A stretch of DNA of 27,783 nucleotides from an uncultured Clostridium sp. (GCA_900549235.1 URNT01000040.1:1-27783); one strand, 5' to 3'. Shown: positions 7,549 through 15,132, numbered from the stretch's first letter. Notes: a model not told the origin generated them from the letters alone. Translations and numbers: made by a program.

Positions 7549-8775
7549 TTACAGGGGCTTAAGCTTTGTCTCGCCGGTGGCAGCCCCTTCCTCTAAGATC
7601 GACTGGATTTCCCCATCTCCATAGCCCAGTTCCTTTAAGACCTGGATCGTATGGGCTCCCTGAGAGCCGCCGATCCGGTACTCCGGCGTCCCAAGGGACT
7701 GAAATTTCACCGGGCTGGTGGGCATAAAACGCTCACCGGAAGGATAGGGGATCCTTGCAAGCACATCATTGGCGTGAACCTGCTCATCCACATAAATATC
7801 AGCCGGTTCATAGGCCGCCTCGCAGGGAAGGTCATTTTCCTTAAAAAGCTTCATTATCTCCCCTCTGGTAAACTGTGCCACAGCAGCATCCAAAATGTCC
7901 ACCACCTCACGGTTTAAGCCCTTTTGATTGACCTCGGCACAATGAATGTATCTGGGATCCTCTGCCAAGTCTCCTCTGCCTAGGAGGGTCATGATCTTTT
8001 TATAATCCCGGTCATACTCCGGGCAGCAGATGCACACCCATTTCTCATCTTTTGTCCGGAATACATTGTTAAATGGATTCGGCACCTCCTTACGGCTCTT
8101 TGGATACTGGTTGCCGTACTGGGCGGAAATGATGCCGGTGCTTAAAGCATAGACAGCCGCGTGGTGAAGGCCTACAGTGATCTTATCTCCCTCGCCGGTC
8201 TTTTCTCTTTTATAAAGGGCGGCGCAGATGCCGGAGGCCAGTGCCAGGGACACCTGGAAGTCCCCAAAGCCGTTTGTGGGGATCATAGGTGCGTCTCCCT
8301 TATTTACCGTAGTTCCGAATACGCCTCCTCTTGCCATGTAGCAGGTGACATCAAAACCTGCGGTATCTTTTTCCGGCCCATTTTCGCCGTAGCCCAGCAC
8401 CTGGGCAAAGATCAGTTTTGGGAATTTTTCCTTTAAGGTTTCATAATCTAACCCCAGCTTTACCAGGGATTTTGTTCTTGTATTTGTAACAAATACATCT
8501 GCCTGCTCCAAAAGCTTATAGCAGATCTCAAGTCCTTTTTCTGTTTTCAGGTTCAGAGTTACGAACCGCTTATTCATATTGGCAACGTCAAAGGCCAGGT
8601 TCTCCTCATCAGTAAAGGGCATATTAAACACAGCGCCCTGGGTTCTGGCCGGGTCTCCCTTGGCTGATTCGATCTTGATGCAGTCAGCCCCCCATTCTCC
8701 CAGGACACGGGCGGTAGTGGGGGCTGCCAGATAGGTGGTAAGGTCTACGATCTTTACGCCTTCCAATGGCTTCAT
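7549..8775 (-). CDS. Family III CoA-transferase (CaiB/FldA type)
   Basis: A 408-residue class III CoA-transferase (CaiB/BaiF/formyl-CoA transferase family), which moves CoA from one carboxylate to another via an enzyme aspartyl thioester. The N-terminus KPLEGVKIVDLTTYLAAP and the block KLGLDYETLKEKFPKL followed by FAQVLGYGENGP are typical. D172 in NGFGDFQ is in the position of the catalytic aspartate, followed by the usual ALYKREKTGEGDKI. From memory the middle region is close to Clostridium FldA, the cinnamoyl-CoA:phenyllactate CoA-transferase, and to HadA. It lies between the two acyl-CoA dehydrogenases; ATG 8775 has AGGAGG 9 nt upstream. Expected role: pass CoA from the pathway product to a new substrate molecule so that the ATP-using ligase is needed only for priming, as in carnitine and caffeate reduction. 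Which acids it handles is unknown. Confidence 0.9.
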   Translation of the reverse strand: MKPLEGVKIVDLTTYLAAPTTARVLGEWGADCIKIESAKGDPARTQGAVFNMPFTDEENLAFDVANMNKRFVTLNLKTEKGLEICYKLLEQADVFVTNTRTKSLVKLGLDYETLKEKFPKLIFAQVLGYGENGPEKDTAGFDVTCYMARGGVFGTTVNKGDAPMIPTNGFGDFQVSLALASGICAALYKREKTGEGDKITVGLHHAAVYALSTGIISAQYGNQYPKSRKEVPNPFNNVFRTKDEKWVCICCPEYDRDYKKIMTLLGRGDLAEDPRYIHCAEVNQKGLNREVVDILDAAVAQFTRGEIMKLFKENDLPCEAAYEPADIYVDEQVHANDVLARIPYPSGERFMPTSPVKFQSLGTPEYRIGGSQGAHTIQVLKELGYGDGEIQSILEEGAATGETKLKPL

Positions 8776-8807
8776 ACAGGTGGTCCTCCTTCCGGGCTCT
8801 TAAGCAT

Positions 8808-8848
8808 AAAAGGGGCCTCCAGGTCCGGTGAGCGACCTGATGACCCCC
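8808..8848 (-). terminator. Terminator or attenuator hairpin between dehydrogenase 2 and CoA-transferase genes
   Basis: Read on the minus strand, GGGG and CAGGTC (8834-8848) pair with GACCTG and CCCC (8812-8825) around an 8-nt loop, with an internal mismatch, and TTTT follows. It sits in the 92-bp gap between the two genes of one apparent operon. It may set the ratio of dehydrogenase 2 to the downstream genes rather than end the transcript fully. The T tract is short. Confidence 0.5.
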
Positions 8849-8867
8849 TTGTTTTTACCTCTGCCTG

Positions 8868-10052
8868 TTACAGCACATATTCCATTTTCGCGCCATGCTT
8901 GATGGTATTTCTGGAAATGGTGATGCGCTGTACTGTAGGCGCCCCCTCCTCTAACCACATAGCGCGGCAGTCGCGGTAGAGACGCTCAACCGGGCCGTAC
9001 TTGCAGTCCTCAAAGTAGCCTACACCGCCGAAGATCTCCAGCATCTCATCGCTGACCCTTCTGGTGGTATCGATGCTGAACAGCTTGCACATGGCAGCCT
9101 TTTCCTCAATGTACTCGCCGGTGGGATTCTCCTCATAGGCCTTTGCGAAATCATATACCATGCAGCGCAGGGCGTGTACCATCATGGACATATCTGCGAT
9201 CTTGCAGCGGATGGCCTGACGTGTGCCGATAGGCTTTCCGAAGGTTACACGGTCGGCTGCATACTGTAAAGACAGCTCTAACATTCTCTGAGCCATACCC
9301 AGATTGCTGGCTGCGATGTGTGCGCGGGATACGGACAGAGAATGCATAGCGATCTCAAGACCCTGTCCCTCTCTGCCTAAGAGATACTTCTTGTCAATGC
9401 GGCAGTTGGTGAATTTTAATTCTCCATGGCCCGCGCCACGGCAGCCCATCATATGAGGCATATTGATCACCTCAAAGCCAGGGGCATCCATTGGAACAAA
9501 GAAAGCGGATAAGCGGTCATCCTTACTGGATTCCGGATTGGTCACTGCGATTACATAAGCGAACTCACAGCAGTCTGTGTGGGAGATCAGGGTCTTTTCT
9601 CCGTTAAGAACATAACAATCTCCGTCCCTTACAGCGGTTGTATGTAAGTCGGCGCCGGTTCCGCCCGTTGCCTCGGTCAGGGCAAAGCAGGTAAATACCT
9701 CCTTGTTCTGGAACTTTGGCATATACTCCTTCTTTAATTCTTCATTGCCGTAGTCATCCAGGATTCTCCAGTTCAGATCCATGGCGTAGTGCAGATGCAT
9801 TCTCATGCCGCCCGGACCTCTGGAAAATTCCTCCTGTACCTGAAGGATCTCCAGCTCATTTAAGCCGTAGCCGCCGTACTCCTCCGGCAGGGCGCAGCGG
9901 TAAAGGTCATTTTCAATTGCCAGGTCGTAAAATTCCTTGGGGAATTTATTGGTTACCTCTACTTCCTTCTGGATCTCCTCAAGGGGTCCCTCAGCCAGCT
10001 CTCTGATCTGTTTTAAGTAAGCCTGGAACTCTGCGTTTGATAACTTGCTCAT
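8868..10052 (-). CDS. Acyl-CoA dehydrogenase 2 (divergent, first gene of cluster)
   Basis: A 394-residue acyl-CoA dehydrogenase family protein, clearly different from dehydrogenase 1. Recognisable parts are LPEEYGGYGLN near residue 55, GEKTLISHTD in the flavin domain, DRVTFGKPIGTRQAIRCKIADM in two steps of the C-terminal domain, EIFGGVGYFED near 335, and LEEGAPTVQRITISR at the end with E369 matching the usual catalytic Glu position. The flavin-site motif is odd: TEATGGTGAD (126-135) replaces the normal TEPxAGSD, with Pro lost and extra residues. The start is ATG 10052, 8 nt from AGGAGG; the in-frame TTG at 10058 is too close to that site. It is the first gene after the promoter at 10116-10145. 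Having two dissimilar dehydrogenases with one ETF suggests two sequential desaturation/reduction steps, two substrates, or a hetero-oligomer like those of steroid or cyclohexanecarboxylate metabolism. Confidence 0.88.
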   Translation of the reverse strand: MSKLSNAEFQAYLKQIRELAEGPLEEIQKEVEVTNKFPKEFYDLAIENDLYRCALPEEYGGYGLNELEILQVQEEFSRGPGGMRMHLHYAMDLNWRILDDYGNEELKKEYMPKFQNKEVFTCFALTEATGGTGADLHTTAVRDGDCYVLNGEKTLISHTDCCEFAYVIAVTNPESSKDDRLSAFFVPMDAPGFEVINMPHMMGCRGAGHGELKFTNCRIDKKYLLGREGQGLEIAMHSLSVSRAHIAASNLGMAQRMLELSLQYAADRVTFGKPIGTRQAIRCKIADMSMMVHALRCMVYDFAKAYEENPTGEYIEEKAAMCKLFSIDTTRRVSDEMLEIFGGVGYFEDCKYGPVERLYRDCRAMWLEEGAPTVQRITISRNTIKHGAKMEYVL

Positions 10053-10075
10053 GGTCAAATCCTCCTCTTTGTTGG

Positions 10076-10102
10076 TCGTTTTAATAAATAATTTTTTAAC
10101 GA
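10076..10102. repeat. AT-rich inverted repeat in leader of acyl-CoA cluster
   Basis: TCGTT (10076-10080) and AACGA (10098-10102) form a 5-bp inverted repeat around an AT-rich centre between the putative -10 and the ribosome site of dehydrogenase 2. It is a candidate regulator site, but short enough to be chance. Confidence 0.3.
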
Positions 10103-10115
10103 TCTCATTGACCTA

Positions 10116-10145
10116 ATTATAATTCATGTACGCAAAAATATCCAA
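10116..10145 (-). promoter_or_regulatory. Putative promoter of the acyl-CoA cluster
   Basis: On the minus strand a perfect TATAAT (10116-10121) lies 18 bp from TTGGAT (10140-10145), 64 nt before the start codon of dehydrogenase 2. The -10 is embedded in the perfect palindrome AATTATAATT (10115-10124). The -35 is weak, which fits a promoter needing an activator such as a LysR protein. Confidence 0.5.
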
Positions 10146-10217
10146 TCGGCTGTTTTTATGCGTTTGGGGCGGATCGATCGTTATTTTTTATGAATAGGGA
10201 TTTTGGCATTAGGGACA

Positions 10218-10247
10218 TTGTTAGAAGCGGGCCCTGCGTGATATAGT
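10218..10247 (+). promoter_or_regulatory. Putative promoter of the thioesterase gene
   Basis: TTGTTA (10218-10223), an 18-bp spacer and TATAGT (10242-10247) lie 28 nt before the thioesterase ATG. It faces away from the cluster promoter about 70 bp to its left. Confidence 0.5.
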
Positions 10248-10275
10248 AGAAGCTGTATAAAGGAGGTACACTGCT

Positions 10276-10716
10276 ATGAACCCTACAGAACAAGATCTGA
10301 TTTCCTGGCCTGCCGGTATGCGCCGGGAAATAAAAGACGCCATTCTGCGCCATATCCAGCCCATCGGCGGCACAGAGCGCGCCAGACTTTTAGAGATCGC
10401 TCCCGGCCACTCGAAAATGGCACTGGACATAAAAAAAGAAAGCCTGAACCTGTACGGAAATCTCCACGGCGGCTTTCTTTTCTCACTCTGCGACATCGCG
10501 GCAGGCATGGCAGTCTATGCCTACGAGGTAAAAAACGTGACGCAAAGCAGCAGTATCCAGTTTTTAAAAGGTATCTCCCAGGGCCGTATCTACATCGAGG
10601 CCACTGCGGTGCATAAAGGAAAGTGCACCGCAGTGACGGAGGTGAAGATTACGGACGAGGAAGGGGCGGTGCTGGTGGTGGGGATGTTTTCTATGTTTTT
10701 AATGGAGAAGGTGTGA
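10276..10716 (+). CDS. PaaI-like hot-dog thioesterase
   Basis: A 146-residue single-domain hot-dog protein of the PaaI/4-hydroxybenzoyl-CoA thioesterase superfamily. The key helix reads NLYGNLHGGFLFSLCDIAAG, with the HGG motif at residues 64-66 and the Asp at 73 where the general base often sits. The following strands (SSSIQFLKGISQGRIYIEATAVH split over two strands, then TEVKITDEEG) are typical. It would hydrolyse acyl- or aryl-CoA esters in the cytoplasm. ATG 10276 follows AAAGGAGG by 9 nt. It is divergent from the acyl-CoA cluster, so releasing the final acid, or rescuing trapped CoA, is a fair guess, though such genes are also common housekeeping. Its stop codon is only 2 nt from that of the convergent glucosidase gene. 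Confidence 0.85.
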   Translation: MNPTEQDLISWPAGMRREIKDAILRHIQPIGGTERARLLEIAPGHSKMALDIKKESLNLYGNLHGGFLFSLCDIAAGMAVYAYEVKNVTQSSSIQFLKGISQGRIYIEATAVHKGKCTAVTEVKITDEEGAVLVVGMFSMFLMEKV

Positions 10717-10726
10717 GCTTACACCT
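10709..10726. repeat. 18-bp near-palindrome across two convergent stop codons
   Basis: AGGTGT (10709-10714), GAGCTT, ACACCT (10721-10726): an 18-nt near-perfect palindrome covering the stop codons of the thioesterase and glucosidase genes. No T tract follows on either side, so a role as bidirectional terminator is uncertain. Confidence 0.35.
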
Positions 10727-12152
10727 CCTCCCCGTTAGAAGCAATCACCTTCTTATACCACTCAAAGGATTTCTTTTTGTAACGCTTCATACTTCCCGCT
10801 CCGCTGTCATCCCGGTCTACATAGATGAAGCCGTAGCGCTTGCTCATCTCGCCGGTGGAAGCGCTGACCAGGTCGATACAGCCCCAGGGAGTATATCCTA
10901 AAAGCTCTACGCCGTCCTCCTCCACAGCCTGCTTAAAGGCCTGGATATGGGCCTTCAGATATTCAATCCGGTAGGTATCATCCACGGTCCAGGAGCCCTT
11001 TCCGTCTGGGATCAGTTCATCCTTTGCCCCCAGGCCGTTTTCTACAATAAACAATGGCTTCTGATAACGGTCATACAGTGTATTCATGGTAATGCGAAGT
11101 CCCAGGGGATCGATCTGCCAGCCCCATTCGCTGGCTTTGAGGTAAGGATTCCTGGTTCCCTTAAAGGCATTTCCGGTAGACTCGCCTACATTAGCCTGGG
11201 TAGTGATGCACCTGGAAGAATAATAAGAAAAGCTGATAAAATCTACCGTATTCTCCCGCAGGATCCTCTCATCCTCCTCTGTCATCCCCAGGTCCAGGCC
11301 CATCCGCTCAAACTGCTTTAAGGCATAAGCCGGATAATCCCCTCTTGCCTGGACGTCGATAAACATCATATTCTCCCGGTCCTTTCCCTTGGCCGCCCAC
11401 ACATCCTCAGGAAGTGGGCTGTAAGGATAAAAGTCTCCTGCCGCCATCATGCAGCCCACCTGATTGGCCGGATCGATCTCATGGGCAAGCTTCGTTGCCC
11501 AGGCGCTGGCCACCAGCTCATGGTGGGCGCTGAGATATTTTGCCTTTGTCTGATCCTCTCCTTCCTCAAAAAGAAGGCCGGCCCCCATAAAAGGCAGATG
11601 AAGAATCATGTTGATCTCATTAAAGGTAAGCCAGTATTGCACCAGCCCCTTATAGCGGGTAAAAAGCACCGTAACCAGTTTCTTATAAAATGTAATCAGC
11701 TCCCGGTTCTTCCATCCGCCGTACTCTGTGATCAGATGCATGGGGCAGTCAAAATGAGTAATCGTTACAAGGGGCTTGATCCCATATTTCTTACACTCTA
11801 AAAATATATCCTCATAAAATGCCAGTCCCTCCTCATTGGGCTCAGCCTCATCTCCCATGGGAAAGATCCTGGACCAGGCGATGGACAGGCGGAAGGTCTT
11901 AAAGCCCATCTCAGCAAACAGCCGTATATCCTCTTTGTAATGATGGTAAAAGTCAATGCCCTCAAGAGCCGGATAGTAAAGCCCCTCCTCCAGCTTTGTC
12001 ATCTTCTCCGTCCCGCACATAACAGCCCGGCGTCTGGGGCCATGGGGGATCACATCCACATTGGCCAGTCCCCTTCCTCCTGCGTTATAGGCTCCCTCAC
12101 ACTGGTTGGCTGCGGTAGCTCCGCCCCATAAAAAATCATTTCTCAACGGCAT
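10719..12152 (-). CDS. bglA: 6-phospho-beta-glucosidase (glycoside hydrolase family 1)
   Basis: A 477-residue GH1 enzyme of normal length. It cleaves phosphorylated beta-glucosides (cellobiose-, salicin- or arbutin-6-phosphate) delivered by the PTS encoded upstream. The barrel opens with NDFLWGGATAANQCEG. The acid/base Glu is in TFNEIN (E179) and the nucleophile is in IVENGLG (E371). The SKRYGFIYVD segment near the C-terminus holds the Ser-Lys-Tyr set that binds the sugar phosphate in 6-phospho enzymes, separating it from plain beta-glucosidases. I chose ATG 12152, 8 nt from GGAGG; the ATG at 12158 is only 2 nt from it. It follows the EIIBCA gene directly and is the last gene of the licT operon. 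Confidence 0.93.
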   Translation of the reverse strand: MPLRNDFLWGGATAANQCEGAYNAGGRGLANVDVIPHGPRRRAVMCGTEKMTKLEEGLYYPALEGIDFYHHYKEDIRLFAEMGFKTFRLSIAWSRIFPMGDEAEPNEEGLAFYEDIFLECKKYGIKPLVTITHFDCPMHLITEYGGWKNRELITFYKKLVTVLFTRYKGLVQYWLTFNEINMILHLPFMGAGLLFEEGEDQTKAKYLSAHHELVASAWATKLAHEIDPANQVGCMMAAGDFYPYSPLPEDVWAAKGKDRENMMFIDVQARGDYPAYALKQFERMGLDLGMTEEDERILRENTVDFISFSYYSSRCITTQANVGESTGNAFKGTRNPYLKASEWGWQIDPLGLRITMNTLYDRYQKPLFIVENGLGAKDELIPDGKGSWTVDDTYRIEYLKAHIQAFKQAVEEDGVELLGYTPWGCIDLVSASTGEMSKRYGFIYVDRDDSGAGSMKRYKKKSFEWYKKVIASNGEEV

Positions 12153-12169
12153 ATGCATTTCCTCCTTCT

Positions 12170-14074
12170 TTAACGGATCAGCTTCATAATCGATTCTGTA
12201 CGCCGGATCTCTCCCTCTGCTCCGCTTATAATATTGGAAAATTCCATGGAATTGGTAATCAGCACCGGAGTCACCGTATCATACCCGGCCTCCTTTACCG
12301 CTTTAAGATCCACCTTCAGCACCGGAGTACCCACCTCTACCAGATCCCCCGGTTTTACAAGGGCCTCAAAATGCTTCCCCTGAAGCTGTACTGTGTCAAG
12401 GCCCACATGGATCAGCACCTCCGCGCCTGCTTCATCTGTAAACGCAATGGCGTGCTTTGTGTCAAATACCATCTGCACCCTGCCCTTTACCGGCGATACA
12501 AAGGTATCCTCCTCCGGAATGATAGCCGCGCCCTTTCCCAGGATTTCCTGAGCAAAGGTAGGGTCATTGACCTCCGATAAAGGAATCAGCTGCCCAGTAA
12601 CCGGAGCATATACGGTTGCCGCAAAGGCAGCTCCGTCTCCCTCTGCAGGCTTCTCCACTGCTTCAGGCTTTCCAGCCTCCTTCTTCTCTTCCTCCGGCTC
12701 CTCCTTTGCCTCCTTATATAAAATATAACTCAAAGCAAAGGAAACTGCAAATGCAATGGCAGCGCCAATGCAGGCAAACATCAGATCCCTCAGGCTGTCT
12801 CCGCCGATATATCCCGGCAGGGTCATAAGCCCCGGAGAGCCGCCGCCGTAGTTCTTTACGCTGAACAGTCCCATAAACAGACCGCCTACGCCGCCGCCCA
12901 CACAGGCGGAAATGAGAGGTGTCTTAAACCGCATATTAATACCGTAAAGAGCCGGCTCTGTAATTCCGCAGACTGCCGTAATTCCGGCAGAGGATGCCAG
13001 CTGGCGTATGTCCTGCGCCTTTGATTTTGCAGCTACTCCAAGAGCCGCTCCTCCCTGGGCAATATTGGAGGCCAGATTTCCCGGATAGATAATGCTGTCA
13101 AATCCAGTTGTCATACGATTGTTGATACCAATAGGGATAATGCCGTAGTGGGTTCCAGTCATAACCAGAAGCGGGAAGATCGCGCCTATCATCATAGGAA
13201 CCAGCCAGCTTACATATGTATTTAACAGATTCACGCCGTCAGCAATCCAGCTTGCCACAATATAACCTACCGGCCCCAGAACGCAGAGAGCTGCTGCTCC
13301 TGCCACCAGCACTGTGATCAGAGGCTTGGTAAAAAATTTAATGGCCTTTGGTGAGATCCGGTCCGCAACCGGCTCCACCAGGGACATAAACCATACAGAC
13401 AGGATAATCGGGATTACAGACGAGGAATAGCCCGCATTATAAATAGGGATAAAAAACAGGCGGATGGCTTCTCCCGATTCTTTAGAAGCCGCTACCATGC
13501 TTACAAAATTTGGATGCAGCAAAATACCTCCCAGCATCATAGCCAGGAAGGGATTGCAGCCAAATTTTTTTGCCGCAGAGCTTGCCAGCAGGATCGGCAG
13601 GAAATAAAATGCCGCGTCTGCCATAAAATTGATAACCTGATAGGTATCCCCTGCCGTATCAACCAGCTTAAATGCCACCAGAAGGGATAAAACCGCCTTC
13701 AGCATCCCAGCTGCGGTGATAGCAGGAAGAATAGGGGTGAAAATACCTGTAATGGTATCAATAAACCTGGCTCCGGGACTTTTCTTCTCTTTTTCTTCCC
13801 CGGAGGCCGCCCCATTTTCCCCCTGGTTCAGGCCGCAGGCCTCCAGAATAGGCTTGTACACATGGTTCACGTCATTGCCGATAACCACCTGGTACTGGCC
13901 TCCGCTCTGGACAACTCCCAGAACCCCCATAGTCTTTTTCAGCTCCCCGGTCTGCGCTTTGGACTCGTCCTTCAGATTGAAGCGCAGGCGGGTGGCGCAG
14001 TGGGTCAGTCCCGTTACATTTTCCTTCCCTCCTACCAGGCTTAAGATCCTGGTTCCCAGTTCCTGATAATTCAT
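12170..14074 (-). CDS. bglF: Beta-glucoside PTS transporter, EIIBCA
   Basis: A 634-residue three-domain PTS permease that imports and phosphorylates a beta-glucoside. EIIB (1-90) has the phosphocysteine C26 in TGLTHCATRLRF. EIIC (about 105-455) is the multi-helix channel, with the conserved GITEPALYGINMRFKTPL segment near residues 365-385. After a Glu/Lys/Pro-rich linker (455-480), EIIA (about 490-634) has the phosphohistidine H556 in LIHVGLDTVQLQGKHF. Domain order B-C-A is that of BglF/BglP. ATG 14074 has GGAGG just upstream, 17 nt after licT. Besides transport, such permeases phosphorylate the linked BglG/LicT antiterminator when no substrate is present, which keeps the operon off. Confidence 0.95.
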   Translation of the reverse strand: MNYQELGTRILSLVGGKENVTGLTHCATRLRFNLKDESKAQTGELKKTMGVLGVVQSGGQYQVVIGNDVNHVYKPILEACGLNQGENGAASGEEKEKKSPGARFIDTITGIFTPILPAITAAGMLKAVLSLLVAFKLVDTAGDTYQVINFMADAAFYFLPILLASSAAKKFGCNPFLAMMLGGILLHPNFVSMVAASKESGEAIRLFFIPIYNAGYSSSVIPIILSVWFMSLVEPVADRISPKAIKFFTKPLITVLVAGAAALCVLGPVGYIVASWIADGVNLLNTYVSWLVPMMIGAIFPLLVMTGTHYGIIPIGINNRMTTGFDSIIYPGNLASNIAQGGAALGVAAKSKAQDIRQLASSAGITAVCGITEPALYGINMRFKTPLISACVGGGVGGLFMGLFSVKNYGGGSPGLMTLPGYIGGDSLRDLMFACIGAAIAFAVSFALSYILYKEAKEEPEEEKKEAGKPEAVEKPAEGDGAAFAATVYAPVTGQLIPLSEVNDPTFAQEILGKGAAIIPEEDTFVSPVKGRVQMVFDTKHAIAFTDEAGAEVLIHVGLDTVQLQGKHFEALVKPGDLVEVGTPVLKVDLKAVKEAGYDTVTPVLITNSMEFSNIISGAEGEIRRTESIMKLIR

Positions 14075-14091
14075 AGTTACCCTCCTTGTTA

Positions 14092-14928
14092 TTATTCTGC
14101 GGTTACACGATGAATGTGAACCGTTAAATACATGATCTCATCATTGGTCAGCTCAATCTGACACTCCTTGCGTATGTAAGCCTCTACCTTCAGGACACAG
14201 GTGTAGGCCTTCTTATACTGGTTCTTGATCATAAGGAAAAAGCTCATATCCCCGTCATCAATTTCCTGCCCCGAAAATACCCGCTTCAAAAAGAACTTCA
14301 GATGTGTCACAAAGCGCTCATAATGAATGGACTGCTCATTCAGCTCGATCTGATAGTGATATTTTACAATATTGATAATGTTCTGGATCATTCGCAGCAT
14401 CTCCCTTGTCTGAGCCATATCCCGGGCATTCATGCCTGCATTCACCAGATGAAAGGCGATAAACCCAGCCTCGTCCTCTGGCAGCTCAATCCCTGTATGA
14501 GCCTTTATGATGGCCAGGGCCTCCTTGCCGATCTGATACTCATGGTCATAAAACCGCCGGATCTCCGTCAAAAGAGCATTGTGCAGAATCAAGCCCGTCT
14601 TCATCCGCTCCAGGGCAAAGCTGATATGGTCGCAGAGCGTCAGATAAATACTGTCATTGACAGCAGCGCCGCCCATAGAAATACGGGCATACTCCACGAT
14701 CTCATTTGTCATCTGGATACACTCTAAAGGAACTCCCGCCAGGATCTCCTCCAGACGCCCGTATTCCTCCCGGTCCTTCATGGTATAGATCTTCTCGATC
14801 CTTTCCGGATCAATCTCATCTCCCACCGCCTTCTTAAAGCCCAGGCCGCAGCCCATGACCAGAACCTCCTTCCCCCGCTCATCCACCGAGCGCACCAGGT
14901 TGTTATTGATCTTCTTTTCTACTTTCAT
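14092..14928 (-). CDS. licT: BglG/LicT-family transcription antiterminator
   Basis: A 278-residue antiterminator. The N-terminal RNA-binding domain (1-55, opening KVEKKINNNLVRSVDERGKE) binds a RAT hairpin. PRD1 (about 65-170) holds NDSIYLTLCDHISFALERM and FYDHEYQIGKEAL, ending in ELPEDEAGFIAFHLVNA. PRD2 (about 171-278) holds NEQSIHYERFVTHLKFFLKR and ends with DEIMYLTVHIHRV. The conserved PRD histidines (in LCDHIS, FIAFHLVNA, FVTHLKFF and VHIHRV) are present, so control by EII and HPr phosphorylation should be intact. The ribosome site is a modest GAGGG about 9 nt from ATG 14928. A matching RAT and terminator lie in its own leader, so it regulates its own operon. Confidence 0.95.
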   Translation of the reverse strand: MKVEKKINNNLVRSVDERGKEVLVMGCGLGFKKAVGDEIDPERIEKIYTMKDREEYGRLEEILAGVPLECIQMTNEIVEYARISMGGAAVNDSIYLTLCDHISFALERMKTGLILHNALLTEIRRFYDHEYQIGKEALAIIKAHTGIELPEDEAGFIAFHLVNAGMNARDMAQTREMLRMIQNIINIVKYHYQIELNEQSIHYERFVTHLKFFLKRVFSGQEIDDGDMSFFLMIKNQYKKAYTCVLKVEAYIRKECQIELTNDEIMYLTVHIHRVTAE

Positions 14929-14962
14929 CCTTCCCTACCCTCTTACGGCAAATTTTATATAC

Positions 14963-15017
14963 AAAAAAGGCTATACAAAATCACACACGAAATAAACGTG
15001 TATAATTAGTATAGCCT
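14963..15017 (-). terminator. Leader terminator controlled by LicT
   Basis: On the minus strand AGGCTATAC (15009-15017) pairs perfectly with GTATAGCCT (14968-14976), followed by a T run (14963-14968). The long loop carries its own small hairpin, ACACG with CGTGT. The 5' arm overlaps the 3' end of the RAT, so the two structures exclude one another. Confidence 0.88.
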
Positions 15018-15037
15018 GCATCACCAGTAACAATCCC
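15008..15037 (-). promoter_or_regulatory. RAT ribonucleic antiterminator site
   Basis: Read on the minus strand, GGGATTGTTACTGG is followed by TGAT and GCAGGCTATACT. This matches the remembered RAT consensus (GGATTGTTACTG ... GCAGGC) of BglG/LicT targets. It overlaps the terminator arm by nine bases, the standard switch geometry. Confidence 0.9.
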
Positions 15038-15050
15038 TTTATACAAGGTT

Positions 15051-15080
15051 ACTATAGCATAATCCGGGGGAAGATGTCAA
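15051..15080 (-). promoter_or_regulatory. Promoter of the licT-bglF-bglA operon
   Basis: On the minus strand a perfect TTGACA (15075-15080) lies 18 bp from TATAGT (15051-15056), which is preceded by TGC, an extended -10. It is the best vegetative promoter in the window and sits just upstream of the RAT, as expected for an operon made constitutively and controlled by antitermination. Confidence 0.8.
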
Positions 15081-15105
15081 GTGGCAGATACTTGAATTTA
15101 TACTG

Positions 15106-15132
15106 CTGCCGCGTCAGTCACCCATACGGCAG
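15106..15132 (-). terminator. Possible weak terminator after group B hydrogenase gene
   Basis: CTGCCG (15106-15111) and CGGCAG (15127-15132) can pair 18 nt past the stop codon of the hydrogenase gene. No T tract follows, so termination here is doubtful; the licT promoter begins nearby. Confidence 0.3.

Noticed and set aside
4545..8775. Aromatic amino-acid (fld) reduction cluster
   Set aside because: The CoA-transferase resembles FldA, but no FldBC-type 2-hydroxyacyl-CoA dehydratase or activator is present, so the full phenyllactate route is not encoded here.
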